Assembly (NCBI GenBank): GCA_009937615.1
Contig: JAACFB010000002.1
Coordinates: 62,001 to 126,000 of the forward strand
Direction: 5' to 3'
DNA from: Gammaproteobacteria bacterium
Lineage (GTDB): Bacteria > Pseudomonadota > Gammaproteobacteria > Steroidobacterales > Woeseiaceae
DNA length: 64,000 nucleotides
The notes beneath the pieces were generated by a model, which did no database searches, was not told where the DNA came from, and saw only the letters and a list, made by a program, of their open reading frames with translations. The position numbers were made by a program, and so were the translations under genes. Shown in pieces: positions 43,328 to 51,993 of this stretch (position 1 is its first letter; every line of letters starts with the position of its first letter).

Positions 43328-43648
43328 CTAAACCATATCTTTTAGTCCCTTGAGCGCTGATACCTTGACGGCCTTCGACGCAGGTTTCGCTTTAAACATC
43401 ATCTCTTCGCCGGTAAACGGGTTGACACCCTTGCGCGCCTTTCGCGCGGGCTTTTTCACAACGCGCAGTTTCAAGAGCCCCGGGATCGTGAATGTGCCTG
43501 GCGCGTTGCGGCCGCCGAGGTTCTTGCTTATCTGAGCGTTCAAAGAGTCGAAGACAGCAGCAATATCTTTACGGGTCAAACCCGTGTCCTCGACGATCTT
43601 TCCGTAAATTTCAGATTTGGTAGGCGGCTTCCTGGTGTTCGTTGCCAT
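43328..43648 (-). CDS. HU/IHF-family DNA-binding protein
   Basis: 106 residues from ATG 43648 with GAGGAG 11 nt upstream. HU fold: KSEIYGKIVEDTGLTRKDIAAVF helices (split), the strand IPGLLKLRVVKKPARKARKG leading into the DNA-binding arm and NPFTGEE, which in HU is RNPxTG(E/K). A longer basic tail than in HU. Packs or bends DNA. It has an unusual terminator-like leader. Confidence 0.88.
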   Translation of the reverse strand: MATNTRKPPTKSEIYGKIVEDTGLTRKDIAAVFDSLNAQISKNLGGRNAPGTFTIPGLLKLRVVKKPARKARKGVNPFTGEEMMFKAKPASKAVKVSALKGLKDMV

Positions 43649-43670
43649 GAAAAGTTGACTCCTCAAAAAT

Positions 43671-43705
43671 AAAAAAACGGGCATAGCCCGCGGAAAAAAG
43701 CCGCG
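43671..43705 (-). promoter_or_regulatory. Terminator/attenuator-like hairpins in the HU gene leader
   Basis: On the - strand CGGGC-TAT-GCCCG is followed by seven T, ending 22 nt before the ATG and only just upstream of GAGGAG. A second hairpin (CGCGG...CCGCG with T6 loop, 43689-43705) overlaps it by two bases. Either it ends the DUF4426 transcript or it is an attenuator; a TGCTAT that could be a -10 box lies at 43711-43716. Confidence 0.6.
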
Positions 43706-43788
43706 AGACGATAGCACATGTCGGTCTGACAGGTAAGCCGAATCAGCGCTTTTCTGGGCGCTGTCCCGGCGACTGAAGATATGCGGAA

Positions 43789-44268
43789 TCAGTTGGTGAA
43801 AAATTGCCGCACGAAACGAACATCGGCAGGTGTCGTAGCGCCCTCCGGAGTGACGCTGATATCAAAAACGAGAGTCTCCCGATTGGCGACAGACAACTCG
43901 CCAATATAATAAATCGCATCCCCATCATTGATCTGGCGCATCGAAACGGACTTCAGCTGACCCGCAAGATTCCGGGTCTTGACCGTAATGACGGCATTGA
44001 CGGGCACGCTGTCCGGCTTCCGTAGAACCGATACGTTGAGCATCGCGCGATTCTTGCTGCGCACGATATCGTATGCGCGTGCTATCTCGGCTGGTAACTG
44101 GTCGGTGGACTGTGCGCTGAAATGAACGACATGTTCGCCAATATCGGCACTCGTCGGGCCGGCCGGCTCAGCCTCCGGTATGCGGCCTGTTTCACCCGGC
44201 CCGCCACAAGCAGACAGCGTTCCGAGCAACGCCACGGCAAACATCGTTCTGCCAGTAGAGATCGACAA
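43789..44268 (-). CDS. DUF4426 lipoprotein
   Basis: 159 residues starting at TTG 44268, supported by GGAGG 7 nt upstream (GGAGGTAGATAATTG). A lipobox-like LLGTLSAC precedes a DUF4426 domain (HVVHFSAQSTDQLPAEIARA ... AIYYIGELSVANRETLVFDI). Function unknown; the family commonly occurs near metX-metW and yggT genes in Pseudomonas. Confidence 0.85.
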   Translation of the reverse strand: MSISTGRTMFAVALLGTLSACGGPGETGRIPEAEPAGPTSADIGEHVVHFSAQSTDQLPAEIARAYDIVRSKNRAMLNVSVLRKPDSVPVNAVITVKTRNLAGQLKSVSMRQINDGDAIYYIGELSVANRETLVFDISVTPEGATTPADVRFVRQFFTN

Positions 44269-44272
44269 TTAT

Positions 44273-44469
44273 CTACCTCCGGCACACCGGCTCTAGACTA
44301 TTCAGCGTCGGTTCGGCGACAGATAACCGGCCCGGAATCGCAACCGGACTTCGCAGAATAAAGCGCCTGTTGCCGCTGGTTAGCTGGATACAGGATGCCG
44401 GCAGCTGCACCCGTACGGACGGCAGCAGATCGCTACCGCGGCATTGGACGAACGGCTCCAGCTTCGGGT
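44273..44469 (-). pseudogene. Possible yggU (DUF167) remnant
   Basis: The space after yggT, where gammaproteobacteria usually carry yggU, encodes in one frame (- strand) the string QCRGSDLLPSVRVQLPAS, close to the DUF167 start pattern (GDxLxLxVRVQPRAS). The frame then loses similarity and ends after ~60 residues instead of ~95. No clear start codon is present. I read it as a decayed gene, with low certainty. Confidence 0.35.
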
Positions 44470-45030
44470 TCAAATTCCGATCGGCTTCAGGCCGTGTACG
44501 ACGATCGAGGCGGCAAAAAGCATGATCATCGCAAAAATCGGCGAGATATCCAGGCCGCCGATGGGCGGGATCAATCGCCGGAAGGGCCGCAGGACCGGTT
44601 CCGTCAGTGTCGCAATGATGGCTGTTGCCGGATTGTAACCGCCTGGCGACAACCAGCTCAGAATGACGCGAATCACGATTGCAAAAGCGAACAGGCGCAA
44701 GGACAGGAAGACCAGGTTGACCAACGCCGTGATTGCGATGGGAGCGAAGCCGGCCGACTGCCGGTAAAGCAGTAAAATCAGCAGTATGGTCAGGTACTGC
44801 ACGACAAACGCAACGACGACGGTCGCGGTATCGAGTTTCCCGAATGAGGGCGTAATTCGCCGCATTGGAATCACGAGGGGTGATGTCAGCTTGAGAATCG
44901 CCTGCGCCAGCGGATTGCGAAAGTCCGCCCGTAGCCACGGCAGCCAGAAGCGCAGTAACAGCACGAGCAAATAGAGGTTCGCGATCGCGTTGACGATGAA
45001 AACAATGGCATCGGCGATATTTTTTGGCAT
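44470..45030 (-). CDS. yggT: YggT family membrane protein
   Basis: 186 residues containing two YggT repeats, each with two helices and a loop (NPLAQAILKLTSPLVIPMRR; PATAIIATLTEPVLRPFRRL). Integral inner-membrane protein; family members have been linked to osmotic or ion homeostasis. Follows proC in the classical yggS-proC-yggT order. Confidence 0.92.
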   Translation of the reverse strand: MPKNIADAIVFIVNAIANLYLLVLLLRFWLPWLRADFRNPLAQAILKLTSPLVIPMRRITPSFGKLDTATVVVAFVVQYLTILLILLLYRQSAGFAPIAITALVNLVFLSLRLFAFAIVIRVILSWLSPGGYNPATAIIATLTEPVLRPFRRLIPPIGGLDISPIFAMIMLFAASIVVHGLKPIGI

Positions 45031-45033
45031 GGT

Positions 45034-45873
45034 TTAGTCCTGCCCTGCTGAATGCGCCTGATCGGCAAGTTCGACGGCACGGTCGCGCGCTGCTATGAAT
45101 GCCTTATCGAAGATAGCACGAACGTCATTTGCATCCAGCGTATCCAGGGCCGCCGCGGTCGTCCCACCCGGAGATCGCACCCTCGAGATCAGCGTATCCA
45201 TTGGTTCGACGCTATGGCTTGCCAATGCTGCTGCACCGACCGCCGTTTCGATAGCAAGAGTCGCGGCCGCTACCTCGTCCAGCCCAAGATCCTGGCCGGA
45301 CTTGAATAACATGTCGATCAGCAGGTAGAAGTAGGCCGGCCCGCTGCCCGAGATCGCGGTTACCGCATCGATGTCCGCTTCTCGTGGCACATGAACGACG
45401 CTGCCGACCGCGCCCATAATCTTATCTGCCTCAGCAAGATCGCTGTCGCTGACCCGTTCATTGGCGAACATACCTGACACACCTTTCCTCAGCAGCGCGG
45501 GCTGGTTCGGCATGACCCGAACTATAGCCATGTTTCCGCCGAGCCACGCATCGATATCTTCGCTGCGCACCCCTGCTGCAATCGAGATGATCATTGGCCG
45601 GTTCTTCTGCACGACGTCACGCAAAGCCTCGCAGACGCCGGCCAGGACCTGTGGTTTGACGGCGAGCACCAGGCAATTGACCTGCGCCGCAACGGCAAGA
45701 TTATCGGCTTCGATCCGGGCGCCGGGCAGATCGTTGCCGAGGCTATCGCGCTGCGCGGCCGACGGCTCCCCGATCAGTATCCCCGATGGGTTGAATCCTG
45801 CCGAGATGAGGCCGCCGGCGATGGCTCGCGTCATGTTGCCGCCGCCGATAAAGCCGACAGTTCCGTTAATCAT
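45034..45873 (-). CDS. proC: Pyrroline-5-carboxylate reductase ProC
   Basis: 279 residues from ATG 45873 with AGGG 8 nt upstream. NAD(P) motif GFIGGGNMTRAIAGGLI, and the C-terminal ISGSGPAYFYLLIDM and RVRSPGGTTAAALD signatures. Last step of proline synthesis, cytoplasmic. An in-frame ATG at 45999 lies inside yggS and was rejected. Confidence 0.96.
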   Translation of the reverse strand: MINGTVGFIGGGNMTRAIAGGLISAGFNPSGILIGEPSAAQRDSLGNDLPGARIEADNLAVAAQVNCLVLAVKPQVLAGVCEALRDVVQKNRPMIISIAAGVRSEDIDAWLGGNMAIVRVMPNQPALLRKGVSGMFANERVSDSDLAEADKIMGAVGSVVHVPREADIDAVTAISGSGPAYFYLLIDMLFKSGQDLGLDEVAAATLAIETAVGAAALASHSVEPMDTLISRVRSPGGTTAAALDTLDANDVRAIFDKAFIAARDRAVELADQAHSAGQD

Positions 45874-45925
45874 GCTTAACCCTGGTCGCTGAAAATGACG
45901 ATGCCGATGCGCAAAACTGTCTCCA

Positions 45926-46606
45926 CTATCGCTCTCCAAATATCGCGGTACCAATACGCACCATTGTACTGCCCTCGAAAATGGCAGCCCGGTAATCATG
46001 ACTCATCCCCATCGACAGCGTGTCGACGTCGATGCCTTCAGCGCGCAGGGAGGCGGCGTGCGCCCGCAGGCGGGCAAATGGCTCTCTCTGCGCTTCGAAA
46101 CTGTCGTGCTGGGCCGGCAGGCACATCAAACCTCGCAGGCGCAGCCCGGGCAAAGTGGCGACCTGCCGCGCAAGCTGCGGCAGGTCGTCCTCGCTGCTGC
46201 CGGACTTGCCCGGTTCGCTGTCAATATTAACCTGCAGGCAGATATTCAGGGCACCCATGGACGCCGGGCGTTGCCGGCTCAGACGTTGTGCGGTCTTCAG
46301 TCGATCGACGGTATGCACCCAGTGAAATTGCTCGGCGACAGCCCGGGTCTTGTTGCTCTGCAGATGTCCGATAAAGTGCCATTGGAGGTCTTCTCGACCG
46401 GCCTGCGCTATTTTTTCCAGGCCCTCCTGGACGAAATTTTCGCCGAAATCGTGCTGCCCGGCGGCCGCAGCCTCGAGAATCAGGGACACGGGCTTTTTCT
46501 TGCTCACGGCCAGCAATCGGACGCTAGCCGGGTCTCTACCGGCATCGACAGCAGCTTTCGCCAGCAAATCTCGGATTTTTCGCAAGTTTTCCGTGACTCT
46601 AATCAC
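45926..46606 (-). CDS. yggS: PLP homeostasis protein YggS (PLPBP)
   Basis: 226 residues from GTG 46606. Alanine racemase-like TIM barrel that binds pyridoxal phosphate through the Lys in LLAVSKKKP; GHDFGEN-like (QHDFGENFVQE), WHFIGHLQSNK and SMGMSHDY are family signatures. Buffers PLP in the cell. First gene of the yggS-proC-yggT unit, divergent from pilT. Confidence 0.95.
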   Translation of the reverse strand: MIRVTENLRKIRDLLAKAAVDAGRDPASVRLLAVSKKKPVSLILEAAAAGQHDFGENFVQEGLEKIAQAGREDLQWHFIGHLQSNKTRAVAEQFHWVHTVDRLKTAQRLSRQRPASMGALNICLQVNIDSEPGKSGSSEDDLPQLARQVATLPGLRLRGLMCLPAQHDSFEAQREPFARLRAHAASLRAEGIDVDTLSMGMSHDYRAAIFEGSTMVRIGTAIFGER

Positions 46607-46691
46607 GTTTTGCTCCGGGTGCTTCGCTATACTAGGCTTCGATCAGGGCCGGGTTATGGTAAGTCCGGCCACGTACTCAAGAGGGTTAAAT

Positions 46692-47732
46692 ATGGCCGTC
46701 GACGTTGCCCAGCTATTGTCGTTCACGGTAAAGAACAACGCATCCGATCTACACTTGTCCGGCGGCGTTCCGCCGATGATTCGTGTTGACGGCGACATCA
46801 AGCGCATCAACATGCCTGCGCTCACCCACAAAGATGTCAATAGCATGGTGTACGACATCATGAATGACAAGCAGCGAAAGGACTACGAGGAATTTCTCGA
46901 AACGGACTTCTCATTCGAAATACCCAAGCTCGCGCGCTTTCGCGTCAATGCCTACAACCAGAACCGTGGATCTGCGGCCGTTTTTCGCATCATTCCATCC
47001 GTAATCCTGACGCTCGATGATCTGGGTGCGCCAAGCATTTTCAAGGATATCTCGATGCATCCGCGTGGCATTGTCCTGGTCACGGGTCCAACCGGATCCG
47101 GAAAATCGACGACGCTTGCAGCCATGGTGGACTACATCAATGAGAACAAGCCCGATCATATCCTGACCATTGAAGATCCGATCGAGTTTGTGCACGAGTC
47201 AAAGAAGTCGCTGATCAATCAGCGTGAGGTGCATCGTGACACACTCGGCTTTAACGAAGCCCTCCGCTCCGCGCTTCGCGAAGACCCTGACGTTATCCTG
47301 GTTGGCGAATTGCGCGACCTGGAAACCATTCGTCTCGCCCTGACTGCCGCCGAAACAGGCCACCTTGTATTTGGCACGTTGCACACGAGTTCTGCCGCAA
47401 AGACGATCGATCGTGTCGTCGACGTGTTTCCGGCTGCGGAAAAGGAAATGGTTCGTGCGATGCTGTCTGAATCGCTACGCGCGGTCATCTCACAAACGCT
47501 ACTGAAGAAAATTGGCGGCGGGCGAATTGCGGCGCACGAAATCATGATCGGCACACCGGCAATTCGCAACCTGATACGTGAAGGCAAGATTGCGCAGATG
47601 TACTCGGCGATCCAGACAGGCCAGGGCTCTGGCATGCATACGTTGGATCAGAACCTCGCCGAGTTAATGGCAAAGGGCTTGATCAACAAGGAAGAGGCAC
47701 GATTCCGTGCTGTTCAGAAAGAGAACTTCTAG
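46692..47732 (+). CDS. pilT: Type IV pilus retraction ATPase PilT
   Basis: 346 residues from ATG 46692, with GAGGG 7 nt upstream. Walker A GPTGSGKSTT (~131), the Asp box TIEDPIEFVH, Walker B RSALREDPDVILVGELRDLE region and the His box TGHLVFGTLHTSSA. Hexameric motor that disassembles pilin at the inner membrane, powering twitching. First of three related ATPases in a row; its upstream region is shared with yggS. Confidence 0.97.
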   Translation: MAVDVAQLLSFTVKNNASDLHLSGGVPPMIRVDGDIKRINMPALTHKDVNSMVYDIMNDKQRKDYEEFLETDFSFEIPKLARFRVNAYNQNRGSAAVFRIIPSVILTLDDLGAPSIFKDISMHPRGIVLVTGPTGSGKSTTLAAMVDYINENKPDHILTIEDPIEFVHESKKSLINQREVHRDTLGFNEALRSALREDPDVILVGELRDLETIRLALTAAETGHLVFGTLHTSSAAKTIDRVVDVFPAAEKEMVRAMLSESLRAVISQTLLKKIGGGRIAAHEIMIGTPAIRNLIREGKIAQMYSAIQTGQGSGMHTLDQNLAELMAKGLINKEEARFRAVQKENF

Positions 47733-47772
47733 CCCGGCGCGAGCGCGGTAGCCCTGACAGGAGAATTGGAAG

Positions 47773-48930
47773 ATGGAACGCGAACAAGCGGTACGGCTGA
47801 CACAAAATCTGTTGCGCAAGATGGTTGAACGGGAAGGCTCCGACCTTTTCCTGACGGCCGGATTTCCGCCGGCGATCAAGGTCGATGGCACGATTCACAA
47901 GGCGACCGATACGCCATTGAAAGCGGATCAGGCAGCGATCATGGTCCGCTCCATCATGAACGACAAGCAGATCAAGGAATTTGACGCAACGAAAGAGTGC
48001 AATTTCGCAATTGCGCCACAGGGCATCGGCCGCTTTCGGGTGAGCGCATTTATTCAGCAGGGGATGGTCGGCGCCGTGTTGCGCACGATAACGACCGAGA
48101 TTCCAACGCTGGAGGACCTCGAATTGCCGCCTATCCTTAAAGACATCGTCATGAACAAACGCGGTTTGTGCATTGTCGTTGGCGGCACGGGTTCGGGTAA
48201 GTCGACAACATTGGCAGCGATGATTGGACACCGCAATGAGCACTCGCGCGGCCACATCGTGTCGATAGAGGATCCGGTCGAGTATGTGCATCCGCACAAG
48301 GGCTGCGTAATCACGCAGCGGGAAGTTGGTGTAGATACCGAGACCTGGCATGCGGCGCTCAAGAATACTCTGCGCCAGGCTCCCGACGTCATTTTGATCG
48401 GCGAGATTCGCGATCGTGAGACCATGGAATACGGGATTCAGTTCGCGGAAACGGGGCACCTCTGCCTCGCGACGCTACATGCCAACAGCGCCAATCAGGC
48501 GCTGGACCGCATTATCAACTTCTTCCCGGAAGAGAGGCGGCAGCAGCTGCTTATGGATCTGTCGCTGAATACCAAGGCGTTTATTTCGCAGCGCCTCGTG
48601 CCCCGTGAAAGCGGTGTCGGTCGAGTCGCTGCCATGGAAATCATGCTGAATACGCCGCTGGTTGCCGACCTCATCTTCAAGGGCGAGGTGGGTCAAATCA
48701 AGGAAATCATGGCCAAGTCGACTCGCCTCGGAATGCAGACGTTCGACCAGGCGCTCTTTCATCTGTACGAAGAAGGTGTGATTTCCTATGAGGAGGCGAT
48801 GCGCAATGCCGATTCGAAGAACGAGCTTCGTCTGCGAGTCAAGCTGGAAAGTAAACGCGATTCCTCGATAGCGGATCAGCAGTCAGAAAGTCTGAAAATT
48901 ATAGAAGAAGACACCGCTCGGACATTCTGA
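47773..48930 (+). CDS. pilU: Type IV pilus retraction ATPase PilU
   Basis: 385 residues. Same core as PilT with Walker A GGTGSGKSTT (~136), SIEDPVEYVH and GEIRDRETMEYGIQFAETGH; the PilU-type ECNFAIAPQGIGRFRVSAF and a C-terminal extension rich in charged residues. PilU works with PilT, adding force for retraction. 40 bp after pilT. Confidence 0.95.
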   Translation: MEREQAVRLTQNLLRKMVEREGSDLFLTAGFPPAIKVDGTIHKATDTPLKADQAAIMVRSIMNDKQIKEFDATKECNFAIAPQGIGRFRVSAFIQQGMVGAVLRTITTEIPTLEDLELPPILKDIVMNKRGLCIVVGGTGSGKSTTLAAMIGHRNEHSRGHIVSIEDPVEYVHPHKGCVITQREVGVDTETWHAALKNTLRQAPDVILIGEIRDRETMEYGIQFAETGHLCLATLHANSANQALDRIINFFPEERRQQLLMDLSLNTKAFISQRLVPRESGVGRVAAMEIMLNTPLVADLIFKGEVGQIKEIMAKSTRLGMQTFDQALFHLYEEGVISYEEAMRNADSKNELRLRVKLESKRDSSIADQQSESLKIIEEDTARTF

Positions 48931-48951
48931 GCCTCACGGATGAACGCATAA

Positions 48952-50010
48952 ATGAACGTAAAACCGCTGTTCAAACTGATGGTCGAGAAGAAGGCGTCCG
49001 ACTTGTTCTTCTCGCCGTATGCACCGGCGAAAATCAAGATCGAAGGCAAGATCATGCCGGTTAACAAGCTCGAAATGACGCCCAAGATGGTCCGGCAGGC
49101 GGCCATAGAACTGATGGACGAAGATCAGCTCGAACAGTTTACCCGGGAGCTTGAAATCGATTTCGCGATCTCCGAACCAGGGCTTGGGCGGTTTCGCGTC
49201 AATGTATTTCATCAGCGTGGCAATGTTGCGATGGTGCTCCGTTACATCACGTCCGAGCTGCCCACGCTCGAAGAGCTGGGGATGCCCGAGGTGCTCAAGG
49301 ACCTGATCATGATGCGTCGCGGCCTGATCCTGATGGTCGGTGCGACAGGCTGCGGGAAGTCCACGACGCTGGCCGCCATGATCAACCACCGAAACGAGAA
49401 ATCCTCATCGCACATCATCACGATCGAGGATCCCATTGAATTTTTGCACCCCAACAAAAAGTCTATCGTCAACCAGCGAGAGGTCGGCCTCGACACGAAA
49501 TCATATGCGCGGGCCCTGAAGAGCGCGATGCGAGCCGCACCCGACGTCATTCAAATCGGTGAGGTTCGCGACCGAGAATCCATGCAGGCGGCGCTGGACA
49601 TGGCTGGCACGGGGCACCTCGTCGTCGGCACCCTGCACTCCAACAACGCGTCGGAGACTCTGGATCGCATCATCAACATGTTTCCCCAGGAGCAGCACGG
49701 CCAGGTCTTCATGGACCTCGGCCACTATCTGCGCGCGATTCTGTCGCAGCGACTCGTTCGCTCCCGTGGCGGGAAGTTGGTTGCAGCCGTCGAACTCATG
49801 TTGAATACGCCGCATGTCAAGGATTTGATTCTGAAGGGCGATATTTCGGCCGTAAAAGAGGCGCACAAGGACAGCGGTGAGCAGGGCATGCAGACGTTTG
49901 ACGAAGCATTGCTGGATCTCTACAAGGCGGGTACCGTCACTCTCGAAGAGGCGATGTCGCATGCAGACTCGCGCTCGAATCTCGAAGCCAAGATAAACTT
50001 CGGAGGCTAG
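48952..50010 (+). CDS. Third PilT/PilU-family ATPase
   Basis: 352 residues. Walker A GATGCGKSTT (~129, Cys in place of Ser/Thr), TIEDPIEFLH, GEVRDRESMQAALDMAGTGH and TLHSNNASETLDRI. It looks closer to PilU than to PilT (AISEPGLGRFRVNVFHQ) but lacks the PilU tail. It starts 21 bp after pilU, so it belongs to the same operon. Role in addition to PilT and PilU is unknown. Confidence 0.9.
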   Translation: MNVKPLFKLMVEKKASDLFFSPYAPAKIKIEGKIMPVNKLEMTPKMVRQAAIELMDEDQLEQFTRELEIDFAISEPGLGRFRVNVFHQRGNVAMVLRYITSELPTLEELGMPEVLKDLIMMRRGLILMVGATGCGKSTTLAAMINHRNEKSSSHIITIEDPIEFLHPNKKSIVNQREVGLDTKSYARALKSAMRAAPDVIQIGEVRDRESMQAALDMAGTGHLVVGTLHSNNASETLDRIINMFPQEQHGQVFMDLGHYLRAILSQRLVRSRGGKLVAAVELMLNTPHVKDLILKGDISAVKEAHKDSGEQGMQTFDEALLDLYKAGTVTLEEAMSHADSRSNLEAKINFGG

Positions 50011-50092
50011 GCCGAGAGCGGTTCGCACTTTATCCGTACCGTTCGAATGCGGTGCGCGGGTCTTGCATCGGCCGGAAGAGCCTGATCGCGGG

Positions 50093-50986
50093 CTAACGCC
50101 AGACGACGGTCTGGGCATCAAATACGGGGCCGTCGACGCAAACGCGTTTCATCGCCGGGCCGGTCGGTGTCAGTACTTCGACAGCACAGCCAGCGCAGCC
50201 ACCGACGGCGCAGGCCATGAACTCCTCAAGTGAAACCTGACACGGCAAAGAGTGACGTGCGGCCAGCGCTGCGACGGCCCTGAGCATCGGCGTCGGCCCG
50301 CAGGCAAATATCTCGGTTTGCTGAAGTTGCTCTTGATCGAGACCCTGCAGCCAGCGCTCGGCCAGGTCGGTGACATAGCCATTATAGCAACCGGGGAAGC
50401 CCGACAGGCTCGAGAGCCGGCTCGTGAACCCCCAACTCTCGAGCAATGGCATGGAGCTGGTGATGTCGTTATCGAGCCATGGCGTTGGAAGACTCGACGG
50501 CTGCAGGTCGAAAGGGAATGGAATCTCGGAACCCAGCAGTGCCAGCGGACGCCACTGGTCCGCTTCGCGTCGCAGGCTGTCGGCGAGAAAAACCATTGGC
50601 GGAATGCCTACGCCGCCGCCGATCAACACGACATTCGGCCGCTCGGTCGACAGCCTGAACGGCTGCCCGATCGGTCCGAGGACGCTGATGGCGTCACCCG
50701 GGCGCTTGCCGGCCAGTAGCCGCAACCCCTCGCCGACGACCTTGTAAAGCACCTCGATCCAGTCGCCGGCAGCGCGCATGATCGACAGAGGCCGGCGCAT
50801 TGGCAATGCCACGTCGCAGCTGACATGAACGAAGGTACCGGGAGCCGCCGCCGCCGCACATTTCGGCGCGCGAATGCGCATGATGTACTGCTCATTCGGG
50901 AATGAGTCGATTTGCAGCAGCTCACCGTCTTCGACGAACAGCGTATTGCGATTTCGCTGCGCCTGTTCCTGGGCCGCGGTGATCAC
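50093..50986 (-). CDS. PyrK-like dihydroorotate dehydrogenase electron-transfer subunit homologue
   Basis: 297 residues from GTG 50986, overlapping pyrB by 4 bp (GTGA). FAD-binding ferredoxin-reductase part (RRPLSIMRA), NAD part (VVLIGGGVGIPPMVFLADSL) and a C-terminal 2Fe-2S site (CAVGGCAGC ... RVCVDGPVFDA), the layout of PyrK. In class 1B enzymes PyrK passes electrons from PyrD to NAD; no pyrD is nearby. Coupling with pyrB links it to pyrimidine synthesis. Confidence 0.87.
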   Translation of the reverse strand: MITAAQEQAQRNRNTLFVEDGELLQIDSFPNEQYIMRIRAPKCAAAAAPGTFVHVSCDVALPMRRPLSIMRAAGDWIEVLYKVVGEGLRLLAGKRPGDAISVLGPIGQPFRLSTERPNVVLIGGGVGIPPMVFLADSLRREADQWRPLALLGSEIPFPFDLQPSSLPTPWLDNDITSSMPLLESWGFTSRLSSLSGFPGCYNGYVTDLAERWLQGLDQEQLQQTEIFACGPTPMLRAVAALAARHSLPCQVSLEEFMACAVGGCAGCAVEVLTPTGPAMKRVCVDGPVFDAQTVVWR

Positions 50987-51981
50987 TGCCAGGTCATCGA
51001 CTTGCTGACGTGTTCGAGTACCGCCATGCGCACTGCGACGCCATTAGCAACCTGCTGTGTGATGACCGAGGCCGGACTATCGGCAAGCGCCGACTCGATT
51101 TCGATGCCGCGGTTCATAGGCCCCGGATGCATGACAATTGCATCGGGCGCGGCGATCCGCATGCGCTCGCGGCTGATTCCATAGTTGGCAAAATATTCGT
51201 CGATCCCGGGAATGCCGTCGAGACTGCCGATGCGCTCGCGCTGAATCCTCAGCGCCATAACCACGTCGGCGTCGCGCAAGCCCTCATCGAGATTATCCAA
51301 CAGGCACGCATACGGCATCTCTCCTGGATCGGGCGCAAGCGGCGGGGGCGACACGAGTCGTAGTTCGCCGACGCCGAGTGTGTGCAGGCCTTGTGCCGTC
51401 GACCGCGCCACTCGTGAGTGGGCAATATCGCCGACGATCGTAACCGTAAGCTCATCGAACCGCTTCTTGTGCTGGCGGATGGTCAGAAGGTCGAGCAGCC
51501 CCTGTGTCGGATGCGAGACGTCTGCCTCGCCGGCATTGAGTATGCTCACGTAGTCACTGACATGCCGCGCAATGTAAGCCGGCACGCCCACGCTAGCGTC
51601 GCGGACGACCATGATATCGACCCGCATGGCCTGCAACGTGTAGATCATGTCGAGGATGCTTTCACCTTTCTTGCGCGAAGACGTGTTCACATCGAGGTTC
51701 AATACATCCGCTCCCAGGCGCTTCCCGGCGAGATCAAATGATGCGCGCGTTCGCGTGCTGGGCTCGAAAAACAGATTGGCAACCGTGCGTCCTGCCAGTG
51801 ACTGGCTGCGCGCCGCAGCTTCGCCGATCGGGCTGACGAAGCGCTGCGCGTCGTCCAACAGCTGCACGAGGAGCGTCCGGTCGAGCCCCTTCAGGGTCAG
51901 AAGATGCCGTAAACTGCCGTCGGCGTTGAGCTGCAGGCCGGCTTCGTCGTCCTGGTTCGGGAAGGTTTCTGGTGCTTGCAT
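50983..51981 (-). CDS. pyrB: Aspartate carbamoyltransferase catalytic subunit PyrB
   Basis: 332 residues. Carbamoyl-phosphate site FEPSTRTRASF (~70-80) and HPTQ in SHPTQGLLDL; late MHPGPMNRGIEI. First committed step of pyrimidine synthesis, cytoplasmic. No pyrI regulatory gene is adjacent, as in Pseudomonas, where the catalytic chain pairs with an inactive dihydroorotase; here that place is taken by the PyrK-like gene. Confidence 0.96.
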   Translation of the reverse strand: MQAPETFPNQDDEAGLQLNADGSLRHLLTLKGLDRTLLVQLLDDAQRFVSPIGEAAARSQSLAGRTVANLFFEPSTRTRASFDLAGKRLGADVLNLDVNTSSRKKGESILDMIYTLQAMRVDIMVVRDASVGVPAYIARHVSDYVSILNAGEADVSHPTQGLLDLLTIRQHKKRFDELTVTIVGDIAHSRVARSTAQGLHTLGVGELRLVSPPPLAPDPGEMPYACLLDNLDEGLRDADVVMALRIQRERIGSLDGIPGIDEYFANYGISRERMRIAAPDAIVMHPGPMNRGIEIESALADSPASVITQQVANGVAVRMAVLEHVSKSMTWQ

Positions 51982-51993
51982 GGCGTGGTCAGT

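Noticed and set aside
44470-44938. Upstream part of the long - strand frame 44273-44938
   Set aside because: It overlaps yggT, whose membrane repeats are clear; only the part after the yggT stop shows possible yggU similarity.
46350-46691. Extended N-terminus of PilT
   Set aside because: It lies antisense inside yggS and is not found in PilT; ATG 46692 has a good ribosome site.
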